DNA of 64,000 bases from Montifringilla adamsi (Eukaryota > Chordata > Aves > Passeriformes > Passeridae), in NCBI GenBank assembly GCA_017590115.1, contig JAGGNK010006892.1, forward strand, positions 14,981,736 through 15,045,735. The letters are read 5' to 3'. Positions 47,401 through 57,800 of the stretch are shown piece after piece; position 1 is the first letter of the stretch, and the number at the start of each line of letters is the position of its first letter. The position numbers were made by a program, and so were the translations under genes. The notes beneath the pieces were generated by a model that had not been told where the DNA came from, made no database searches, and saw only the letters and a program-made list of their open reading frames with translations.

Positions 47401-47830
47401 ATGGATAACACCTCACTGAATGGTTTCTTGGTTATTTTTCTTGAGACATTTCCCTAGTCCACATTTTGAGTCTATTATCTCTGTTATCACAAACCTGTCC
47501 TGAAAGGTTAAGCTTTCACCCCAGCCAACACAAGTCAGACAACTGAGAGTAGGAAAGAGGAAGAACCTTGACAGCTTTACAGATAAGTCTATCTCCTATA
47601 TATTGTGGCCAACCAGGAAGAGTGATCTGGACCTGGCTTTTGGCTCCTTTCTTGCAAGAAAGACAAAACATGTAACGTGCACACCTGTGTACACAGAGAT
47701 GCACCTTATGTTATTGCAAAAAAAAGTTCACCTGTAATTTCTAAGCGGTAGTCTTGATTTGTTCCTCCTTTTAGTTTAAGATCTTAGGTCTAACTTTGCA
47801 TTTGGAGTAATAAACATTTGTATTTGGTTT

Positions 47831-47836
47831 TTTATT
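47831..47836 (-). terminator. MICU2: candidate MICU2 poly(A) signal
   Basis: TTTATT on the plus strand is AATAAA on the minus strand, about 870 nt downstream of the MICU2 stop. An ATTAAA variant also occurs near 48134. I cannot tell which is used. Confidence 0.3.
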
Positions 47837-48707
47837 GGACACATTACCTCAACAATGGCTTATTATAACCTTGATTTCCTGAGATACTTCAGGTTTCCCT
47901 GTCACAACTTTTAGTGAGATAAAACAACTACTTGTTACACATTCATCTTCTGCAATACAACTAAAGCAAAATAGTAATGAGTCAAATTGTAGCTACCACT
48001 GTGTTTGATAGAATGAAGATTTTTTCCTTCCCATTTATACTATGTGGAAGAAGTCTGAGACACTCAATACAAACTCATTGACCAATGTATAACTTTTAAA
48101 CCCTGCATCAAGCCTATCAGTCTTGTATTTCCAGTTTAATAATAACACCAGACAAGGCAGACAAACCAGAAATCCACACAGGAACTGCTGGAATCAAGCA
48201 CCAGCAACCAGCACATGAGCAGATCCCCATAACAACGTGTGAATTTTCCTTTTTGATTTAGGATAACTTGGTTTAAAATGTGTTGTGCAAGTGATTTTGC
48301 CTTGTGGACCTCTGCCCTTGCTGGAGAAGGAGAGCTGCTGTGTTGGTGGCTGAGATGATGTTCACTCCTTCAACAGGAGATGATAGTGCTGTGATGCTCC
48401 TGCCTGGGGCCATTATTTGATCCTGTGCATCCTGTATCCTACAGTGCAGGGTCAGACTCCACAGAGCAGTAAACAACACTATTCCCCTGAACAAGAGTCC
48501 TTTGGTATGGAGGCCAAAAGCGATACCAGTTCTGTAAACCAAACTGATTGCACTGGAACGATTATAAAATTATTGCATTAGAGTCTGGGTTAATTAAACT
48601 TTAACTACAGCTAAAAAAAAGAGCATTTTTTACTTAGTTATTATGTAAACAGGACAGACAAACTCCTCTAAAGAAAAACCACTTAAGCAAAAGATAAATG
48701 GACTGCT

Positions 48708-48812
48708 TTAAAAAGGACTTTTCCCAGTTTGCTTCCAAAGTTCTTTGACTTCTTTAATGCTTTCTTTTTTCACGCACTTCCAGAAACCTTGAATGCCTTG
48801 CTGCTGTGGTAC
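48708..48812 (-). CDS. MICU2: MICU2 last coding exon (C-terminal helix and stop)
   Basis: 34 codons and TAA (48710-48708). Acceptor tttattaacag. The peptide starts VPQQQGIQGFWKCVKKES and ends KELWKQTGKSPF; human is VPQHQSIQEYWKCVKKES...WKQAGKGLF as recalled. The Cys in WKC corresponds to human Cys410, which forms the intermolecular disulfide with MICU1, and is conserved. The downstream sequence is 3' UTR of unknown length. Confidence 0.96.
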   Translation of the reverse strand, partial: VPQQQGIQGFWKCVKKESIKEVKELWKQTGKSPF

Positions 48813-49097
48813 CTGTTAATAAAGTTAAAGTGTGTTTAGCATTTACACAAAGAAGAACTCCTATTTCCAGACTGTGTAAATACAATATATAATGTGCTGC
48901 TGCTTCCGTAGTTCACATGTGTAATAACAAGTTCTTAGTGGCAGCACTCATCCCAGATTCATATGCAGTAAGGACTATCCAGTTTAAAATGTATATCTTT
49001 TTCTATTCATTAACTCTACCAGTGTTTCTACAAGCACTTACAAGAGAGTTGTAGCAATCATCTGTGGTATTTACAAACAATTATGTCAGATTGTTAC
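48813..49097 (-). other. MICU2 final intron
   Basis: 285-bp intron with an AT-rich interior. Donor gtaaca, acceptor aacag. Confidence 0.9.
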
Positions 49098-49255
49098 CCT
49101 CAAACCTCGATGAATTCGGTTCCTCAGGACTCCAAGAAACTCGCTGTGGCTGAGGCAGTCATCTCCATCTAGATCAAAAATCTTGAAGATGGTATCCAAA
49201 ACATTATCTGACAGATCCTGTCCTGTTGCCACCTTCACTGCTCTCTTGAATTCAG
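49098..49255 (-). CDS. MICU2: MICU2 exon with C-terminal EF-hand
   Basis: 158 nt. It completes Ala, then EFKRAVKVATGQDLSDNVLD, TIFKIFDLDGDDCLSHSEFL and GVLRNRIHRGLR. The 12-residue loop DLDGDDCLSHSE has Asp at 1, 3 and 5 and Glu at 12, a canonical Ca2+-binding EF-hand, so calcium binding is expected to be intact. Acceptor ctttattag, donor gtaaca (not the usual gtaag/gtgag). Human has MHRGLW where this reads IHRGLR. Confidence 0.97.
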
Positions 49256-51985
49256 CTAATAAAGACATAATATTACATCAGAGGTGACTGAACTTGCAAA
49301 GAAAATGGAAGCTTATAGATAGCAGGATTCTGTCCAATTGATAATGGCTTGTGGGTATCCTAACAGGAGAATTTGGGATGTGTAAACTAGTAAACTATTA
49401 AGAGGACTCAGTTCATGAGTTCTTGAGCTTGCTTCTTCTTTTGTAACACTATCTTTATTAATTTTATCATAAGCTTTAGCAATGCACTGCTTCTCAAGCA
49501 ACAGTACAAGTGATAATTTTTGCTACAAATAGATGAAAATTTACATAATTTTGGCTCTTTCCTGTTCATACAAATGTTAAGTGTTTGCCTCACTATCCTC
49601 TGATAAAAAAGTTACCATTTTATATCAAGCCAGCTTCATGACAATTCATTCTACAAGAAAACTCTATTCCTCAGAGAACAGTAGGCTATGATATGCTCCA
49701 CCTCAACTAACAATCTCCTCAGCAACTCTGCAGAAACACAGAGCATCAAATGGCCAATGTACTGCTTCCAGCACATGGCTTTATATACCTGCAGTTCTGG
49801 TTTTGAGAGAAGCTGGCTACCTCCTCTTAAATGATGTTGAGAAGTTACTGAGGATTTGTGGCAGAAAAAGCTGCCACACCTCCCTGGAGATGTAATTTTA
49901 TCTTCAGCTCTTTTTTCTTCTCTCTTTACACCACCATGTGCAGAATAGAAACACCCACTAGCCCCTCTTTCGGTCCTGTGGTGCACAGAATTTGGAGTTT
50001 TGGCTCAAGGAAGATGAGGAAGTGTGTGGGACTGCCACAAAACAGCAGCTCGTAAGAGTGGAAGGATTATTGCTTATTATAGCAAGCACAATCACAACAC
50101 ATGAATTGGATGCATTTTTGAAGGCATCATGGAAGTGTGAATTTCAAAAAGGAACTGGAGGTTATTGAAGTGTAGCAGTATGGTAGATTATTACAGCAAG
50201 TTGTCCAATGAAGTTATAAATGCAATATTAATGTGGTTCTGCTTTCATAAACAAGTACTGTTTATAAATAGTACTATAAATATGATTAGTTCTGAAGCTT
50301 ACTAGAGGGAATAGCATTCCTGACACAGCTCTCATCTTTGTCTCTTTCAACAACTCCTGTACAAACGTAGTTGATTATTCCACAGTTGGTTTAAACAGAA
50401 TTAAGTTAAAAATCCTTTTGTAAAAGTATATATTGCAACTTGAAAAAGACATAAAACATGGGATGTTTATAGTAGTTTTAATTTTGTTTTTGAAAAGATG
50501 TTAACTGCTTCATCTCTTGAAGCTGAATTTAAATCCAGACATGGCACTATTGTTTCTTTGAATGTAACATGAATAAAGGAAGATCTTCTACAACAGTGGG
50601 GCATAACAATCTTCAAGCAAAGAAGGGCCACCTTACCAGAGAGAAAAGATGAGTTGTGAACTTAGAAGAAAAAGAAATCTCGAATAAAAGGAAGGACTAA
50701 AAGACTGTCTTATATTTATATAAATGTTCATATGTATGTGAATACACACATGTACACACATGCAAACACCAAGACAAAGAACTCCGCCAGATTCAGGAGA
50801 GAATTAGACATACAGGCATGCAACATCTGTGAGTTACCTCAGCAGCTGGCTGATTTTGATTACAGTGGGGTTCAGCGCATAAACAGACTAGTAATGAAAG
50901 TCACAAGTTGCAAATCCCCCAGTTTTCTTTGGTTCAAATCCCATCCAAACATTTATCTTATCTTTCAAGAATATGTATTTCTCTTTCCATCTTCTCACAT
51001 CTCTCATCTTTTTTTCACATGAGCCCATCAAATATTAATTTCAATGAATGTTAATATCTCCTTACATTTCCTTAGGAACTTTTTAATAATGTTGCTATTT
51101 TCAAATAACTTATGAGACTTGTCCTTCAAGAGTAACAACTAAGTAACAACTTCAGGATTAAAACAAAAAGCATTTGTATGTCCATAAAACTTTTGATGCA
51201 TTGCTCCTCTTTCTCTTACATGGCAAGGAAGCAACTCCCCTCCTTGAAATCTTTATTTTGAACTCCACTTTATGACATTGTTTATTTTTGATAGACATAA
51301 TTGCATAACACATCCTCCTCAGCAGAGGAAGGACATGAAGTGAGTCCAGAGGAGGGCCACAAAAATTATGTGATAATTTTTGGGATGGAGCACCTCTTCA
51401 GTGAAGAAAGGCCAAGAGAGTTGGGGTTGTTCAGCCTGGAGAAGAGATACCTCAGGGCAGACTTTATTGTGGACTTTCACTATATCAAGGAGGCTTACAA
51501 GAGAGTTTTTACCAAGGCCTGTAGTGACAGGAAAAGCAAAATGCTTTCACAGTGAAAAAGGGTACATTTAGACTGGACATAAGGAAGAAACGTACAAAGT
51601 TGTGGCTATCCCATCATTGAAAGTGTTCAAGGTCTCGTTGGGTGGGGATTTGAGCAACCTAATCCAGTGACAGAGTTCCCTGCCTATGGCAGAAGGTTTG
51701 GAAAATGACCTTTAAAGGTCCCTTCCAACCCAAACCATTTTATGGTCTATTAGTCTGCTGTCATTAATCCACATATGACAGCACATTACAACTTTGAAAT
51801 GAAAACATTTTGGAAACTTTATATTATTATTTTTTAATGAAATAGAACTAAGTCCAAATACAGAGCAGTATAATATTTTTGGACTTCACTGTGGTACTTT
51901 GGGATAACTAATTTACATTAATTCCATAATTAAAATTTTTTTTTTGCATTTAAAAAAACCCACATGAAAGGTGTACAGCACTTAC
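49256..51985 (-). other. MICU2 intron between EF-hand exon and ANRPVKR exon
   Basis: 2.7 kb. It contains a CR1 copy (51318-51750). Short ORFs at 49313-49986 are unrelated to MICU2. Confidence 0.8.
51318..51750 (+). mobile_element. CR1 LINE fragment
   Basis: Sense-strand CR1 of about 430 bp. It contains gttcagcctggagaagagat, agactggacataaggaagaa, ggtcccttccaacccaaacc and ends ttttatggtct. In one frame the ORF2 tail ELGLFSLEKR is still readable before stops appear. It is antisense to MICU2. Confidence 0.93.
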
Positions 51986-52094
51986 CCCGCTTAACAGGAC
52001 GATTGGCTACAGTAAACATCTGCATGGCAATAGAAAAGTCTTCCAGGTTATTTGTAAACTTGCAAAAAGTCTTGAATTCTTCCAAACTGATGTT
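51986..52094 (-). CDS. MICU2: MICU2 exon (helical region before the last EF-hand)
   Basis: 109 nt, 36 codons plus one base, starting NISLEEFKTFCKFTNNLEDF and ending SIAMQMFTVANRPVKR. Acceptor gttctctag (weak tract: the preceding bases are purine-rich), donor gtaagt. Human equivalent is SISLDEFKSFCHFTTHLEDFAIAMQMFSLAHRPVR as recalled. The overhanging G joins CT of the next exon to give Ala. Confidence 0.96.
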
Positions 52095-52389
52095 CTAGAG
52101 TATCACAGAATTCAAATAATATATAATGAATATACATTCAAATCCCTGTTATTCTATGTCATTAAATCTGGTGGGACTTAGTATTTAGATGTGACTGCCT
52201 ACTCATTGTTGATACTTGTATTTCTCATATATATTTGTATTTGGACAATTATCATCGCTCTTACTTGTATAAAATACAAGGGCTGCAATAACTCATTTGG
52301 CAACTGTTACCTCACTAGATAACCACATTCAAATGAAAACCTGTGCATACAAAGGAGGAAGGAAAACAAAGTATACTTTGGGTACCAAC

Positions 52390-52561
52390 CTCTCCTGCTT
52401 CGATTCTGTCTTTCACGTTCTGCCAGTAAATTTCATTGTTTTCCTCATCAGTGAAGTACAGCAACCACGCTGCAAAGTCTTCTTTTCTCATGACGCTCAA
52501 ACCCTTTGAAAACTTTATGAATTCCATTTCTTGGACTTCCGTTTGCAGATTTTCCATGAAT
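52390..52561 (-). CDS. MICU2: MICU2 exon (FMENLQTEVQ region)
   Basis: 172 nt. It completes Arg, then 57 codons starting FMENLQTEVQEMEFIKFSKG and ending NEIYWQNVKDRIEAGE. Acceptor gtttacacttag, donor gttggt, a GT donor lacking the usual A at +3/+4. Strongly conserved with human FMENLQTEIQEMEFLQFSKGL. This part of MICU2 lies between the two functional EF-hands and forms the pseudo-EF-hand lobe. Confidence 0.96.
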
Positions 52562-52887
52562 CTAAGTGTAAACAGATATTATCCACCACTTGTTACTTCC
52601 ATCCCTGTATCACCACTACTACCTTAGCTACTCAGTACCGCAGACACCAGCTCTGAGCCACAGACACCTTCGACACTGCTGTTTAAAATATCCCACTGGT
52701 TTAATTTTCCCCGCGCTCGCGGATATTTCCAGGGCTGCATTTCCACAAGGACACCAGCAGGACGCGCTCTCGGCCTGCACAGGCGGCTGCTGCCAGCTGA
52801 ACTCAGGGACGCGTTGGACACCCCGCTTTTACTCGTGTTTAAAAATGCGCAGATAAGGAGATAAAAAAATCGGTAAGGCAGCAGCAT

Positions 52888-52914
52888 AATGAATGAATGA
52901 ATGAAAGAATGAAA
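52888..52914. repeat. (GAAT)n microsatellite
   Basis: Four near-perfect gaat units, then a degenerate continuation (gaaagaatgaaa). Confidence 0.85.
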
Positions 52915-54670
52915 AAGGACACGGTAACTGAAGGCCTGACACATGATTTATGAGGTTTCATATTAAAAAGAGAGGAATGACAAGACTGCAAAGTACCTAA
53001 AAAGATGAGGCCATAATAATCACAAAGGTAAAAGAGGAAACTTGAATTCATTGCTGTAGGAGAAGATGACTGAAAGTATCAGAGATTATAACTACATACA
53101 GAGGTTTGGTGAATCAGTTCTGTGCTCACTAGAGGATAAATCAGAGAGGATTACAATTGACTTGTATGGAGTTAAGAAGAGCACAGAAAAATGTTGCAGG
53201 GGTTTGGGAAGGAAAGAGAGTTGTCGGAAAAAGGAAAGAGTCAACATCAAGGTTTTTAGGCACCCATTCTTTTGGGAAAGAAAGAAAAAAGTATTACAAG
53301 AAGCAAGTAATAATCTGAAGGTACAGAGCTGTAATTGTGAGTTGTAGCTTCAAGTTTTTTCAGTTTGGTCTATATGGCGAGTATTAATTTTGGAAAAGGT
53401 AACACAGACAATACAGTGTGATCCATTTGATATTTTCCACTTCAGAAACGGGGCAATCCAAAAACAAGAGGTGATTTTTAAACAAAGGCTAAAACCAGTG
53501 GTGCTCGCCAGAATCCCCTCCGTATTGCTAAAGAACCCTGCTTTATTGAGTTGCAGAAATTATTGACAGGAGGGAATGAAATACTCCTATATTAGGACAA
53601 AGCAATTAATTGGAGAAGAGGACAGCTAAGGGTCTGTGTAGCCAATATCAGCAGAGGCTCATTTGCTCATCCGTGTTTGCCTGGCCTCACTGGGTTTGAA
53701 TTCTTTCCCTTGAAATTACAGCATTTGAGTCCACACAGCTATCTTTAGCTCTTTAATGAGATCACTTGGACAATTAGTAGCTTGAAGCTCTGTGAAGTCT
53801 ATAAGGGGTTAGCTAAAGACTGCTCTTGAAGCATAAGTTCTCTCTTTTATTTTTCCCTCTAACAAGTAGAGCTGCACATGCAAATAAAGGGCCAACAAAC
53901 ACTTCACATCTCAGGACATGCAGGTAAATCAAAGCCTCATAGTGGTGAATTTAAATTTCAGGATAGGGCTGAATTAGGGTAATACAAAGGAGGGGTACAA
54001 AATGCTGTCACATTTTATATGTGCCTTTTTCTGGTCTAGTAAAGGGGATTCTACAGTATAGCCAAACACTAAGATATTCCTCCACAGTCCATCTTAAGAC
54101 CTGACACACTTTCAATTCTTCCAGCTCTCCCTCTCAGAAGTGGATGAAACACCAAAGGACCAGGTAGTGCAACCAGTGTGACTGCCCCTTTGTCTTGCAG
54201 AGTGGTGAGAGTTGCCTTGCTCAGCTTGCAAAGCACTCCTCTGTTTTCAGGCCCAGCTCCTGTCTTTGTAACTCACAAGGAGACTGCTGCCTCTGGCCAG
54301 CACCACAGCCAGCATGTGCCAGGGAGACCAGCTCCATGGGCTGGCACAAGCAGCCCTGCTGCACCCACGGCCCCCAACAGCCTCCCCAGATCTTGGGAAG
54401 GGAGGTTGAGGTGCAGAGGGAGAGAACAGCATGGATCTGGCATGCAGAGCAGGCACAGGGTCAGCCCAGCAGAGACTGAGTAGGGCCATTTGGCTGCATT
54501 TTGAGAGTGGCCATCACAGGCAAGGAGGAGATGGTATCTGGGATGTGTGGTTTGTGGTTGGCTGGAAGGCACAGCCAAGACTGTGCAGAACAATTTCTTT
54601 GACTGTAGTTTCTAACTCATGTAACGTCTGGTCTGGAGGAGGAGAAGTTGCTGAAAATGAGGTCACTCAT

Positions 54671-54882
54671 AGAAATATGCCTAAAACTCGGATGCAGAGA
54701 AATAAGACAACGTGTTTTATTTTCTTGAATTTTTATCTGTGAAAGGTGGACATATTTTGCAACAGACTTAAGGTCAGAAATATGACTAAAACTCGGATGC
54801 AGAGAAATAAGACAACATGTGTTTTATTTTCTTGAATTTTTATCTGTGAAAGGTGGACATATTTTGCAACAGACTTAAGGTC
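54671..54882. repeat. two-copy tandem duplication, about 105 bp unit
   Basis: Copy 1 is 54671-54775 and copy 2 is 54776-54882. Both begin agaaatatg(c/a)ctaaaactc and end caacagacttaaggtc. Only about two changes are visible: one substitution near the start, and acgtg against acatgtg. The near identity points to a recent event. Confidence 0.95.
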
Positions 54883-57800
54883 TTGAGAATCGAGCTATTT
54901 ATCTTGGGGAGAAAGCTCTCAGTCATTTGCTTTACCGGTTGGTAGCCACAGGCAACGACATAGAAACAGAGTCTTCCACCTTTTCTGAATATTGCATTTC
55001 CTTAGGCAGACAAGCCTTGGTGACCTGCCCTCCAGCCACACCCAATAAAGACAGGAAAGCTGAAAGATCAATCATTCCTACATGATGAAGAAGGAGCCCA
55101 CTAAGCTGTACACATCAGCCTGCTGAAAGGGGCAGCAAAGCCAGAGCAGAAAGTGAAGGGTTTGGCTGCGGCATTTTCAGTGTGTTCTTGCTTCTGCACC
55201 CTCTTCTAATTGAAGTTCATTTCAACTTGTAGGCTTGCTCCTGGCAAGCCAGAGGGGGAAGATTTCCTGCCATATCAAACCCTACTTGGAGCAGTAGCTG
55301 AAATGTGCAATTTAAAATTTATGTGATAGTTTCCCATATTACAAAAATTAAAATACTGTGAATCATCGCATCAGCATTCTAGGTCACTCTTATTCCCAGA
55401 TGTGAGAGTTAAAAATCCTAATGAGGTTTTTTTAAAAGTAAAAGTTATTAAAAGTTATTAAAAATAACTTTCTGGTTAGGAAGTAAAACTTGATACATAA
55501 ATGTCAAGACACCACTAGGGATACTTGCTTTTGTATCTTCTGGATCACAGTGCAATGAGTTTCAGCTGTGAAGTCCTCATATGTATCCAGATATTAGGAA
55601 AAACAAGCACAGGAATGAAATTCCCGCTCTCCCAAAGTCAGTGGGATCTTGGCTGGGGACTTTGTAGGGAGCCTGAATTCAAGTACAGGAACAGGATTCT
55701 GATTGTAGATACACTCTACAATTAAAAAATTATTACACTGGGAATACTCTTATGCTATAGTAGGTTGAAAATAAAAGAAAGCTCTAAGTTTCCAAGTAAC
55801 AAAAAGGAGAGGTAAACCATAAATTTACAAGATGGGGAAAAGGTCAGGAATGAGAGCACTTTCTTTAAGACAGCCCACTTTATCCACACTCTCTAAAACA
55901 CCCACGTTGAAGGCCAATGGCCAAATTTGTTATCGTGTTACAACAGCATCCAGAAACCTTATCAGGATTTATCCCTCATTTTGTAATGGGTTCTAGTACA
56001 AAAAGAGGGAGTCTCCCAAGGTTTTTGGCAACTCAGCTTTAACAGTGCTAATCCACCACAAATAGAAGTGAAAATGTATTAAGAGAGGGGAGACCTCAGG
56101 AATGCAGCTATTCCCCCTCCAAGTGGAGAAGTGCTAGCATTCTATTCTTTATGGCACACAAAGTAGATTGAAACACTAAACGAAATGTTAGGGAAAGTTT
56201 TTTTTTCACCTCTTGACCTGAACTGTCTGTGCAGAGTTTCAACACTCTTAATACAGAACTGACCAGGTCCTGTCGCACTGATTTATAGGAAGGGGATCTA
56301 ACAACAAAGATAGTAGTGGATATACCACCCCAGCATTTGCATCATGCTTTGGCTCCTCTTTGGACACCAAAGTCTTTTTGAAGAATTGAGAACCCTCTCT
56401 GCACCAAAAGACTGTGGCGAACCAGCTGCAGCTTGCCTTTTTGCAATCTGACTTTCAAACCAGAATATAGAAAATCTAATAAAGGCTTGGCCAGTTAACC
56501 TTTAGAGAACATTTAGATCTATGCTTGTAAATTCAGGCTTGCAAGCATTAAGACAGTTAATCAATCTCACAATTTTCAGAACTGCACGCAAAACCCTCTT
56601 TGATTTACTGTCCTTAGCATTTCCAAACCAAAAAAGCTCACTTTCATTTTTAAGTGTTCTGTAGAAACTAATCAAGCCACTCTTTTGCTAAGCTCACACA
56701 AAAGGAAGAAAAACATTTTTCTCAAGCTCTTTACTAAGTATTTGGGAAATATTCAGATAGAGTTATGGCAGGAATTTCATGAAGCCAGATTTTGTTGCTG
56801 TTCTCCTCTTCTTCACTGCCTGATCTTGGCTGTAACTGATGTAGTATCTATGTATTATGACTCTCTCTATATGCACACACATAGATAAAAGTGTAGGAAC
56901 AGAGACAAGCAATCATACTCTATTTCTGCAAAGCAATTCCAAATCCCCAGATGAAAATCACTGAAAATATATAAGCTGTCATCACAGCAAATAGCACAGC
57001 AAAGCACAGCATGGTGGCTGATGATGACATCTGAAAGAGACCCTGCATTCATGCACTGGCACACACACACACCACAGCCCCCTCAAAAATGTCAGCACTA
57101 GCAGTGGGGTCCAGCCTGGATAATTCTGGCTTCTTAAATGAAAGTTTCCAAATAAAATGTATCAAAGAATTCAAAATACTGAAGGAAAGAAACAGGATAA
57201 GTAGGGAAAAGGCATGATACGGTTATACAATTTGTCACCTTCAATCTAAAGCAGAAATTAAAAAAGAGCCGTAATTAAAGAATGTATCTGGTACAAAATT
57301 CTATTAACTGATGAAACAAGAAGCAAGAAATCAGGTACGAGAATGACATAAACTGGAATGAAACGTTAACTTTCCTCACACTATTAAAAGATGCCCATTG
57401 TTTAACCATACTGGGAAGTACTTTTTTTGTAAGACATCCCAGAAAATATACAACAATCAGAGTTTTTTTGAATATCCTTTCCATACTCTCTGCCCTTTCT
57501 TTTTTTCCTTCACAGAGAATGTAAGAGATTTAAGCTTGCTTGGGGACAGATTACAGAGAAAATCACAGCAGTCGTAAACTGTTTAGGGAGGGAAATACTG
57601 CCTCCTCTTTTATTTGGGATTAGACATACTTAAACAAGATCAGTAAGGGACTTTTTTCAGGGAAAAACAACCCCCAGTGTCTGTCAGGAAGAAATATTTC
57701 CTATACCTAGAAAACGAAATAGTTTTCTACTCAGAATAGAAGATAGTACATTTGATATAGTTGGAAATTAAATCACAAGTTAAATTTTTTTGGAAGGAAA

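Larger units (their letters stand above)
39634..48707. other. ZDHHC20-MICU2 intergenic region (includes MICU2 3' UTR)
   Basis: 9.1 kb between the ZDHHC20 start codon and the MICU2 stop codon. It holds the promoter, CR1 fragments at 39807-40385, 41169-41440, 41505-41641 and 44188-44412, the tandem repeat at 41647-41993, and a palindrome at 43169-43194. An open frame at 42352-42873 (no ATG at its start) and one at 48273-48542 on the minus strand look like no known protein. The stretch 44420-47800 shows nothing recognisable. Confidence 0.7.

Noticed and set aside
48273..48542. 89-residue minus-strand frame just downstream of the MICU2 stop
   Set aside because: Lies in the likely 3' UTR. A faint hydrophobic stretch suggests nothing specific and no element could be identified.
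54178..54593. Overlapping 100-residue frames on both strands in a GC-richer part of a MICU2 intron
   Set aside because: Open on both strands because of composition. The translations are low-complexity with no recognisable domain.
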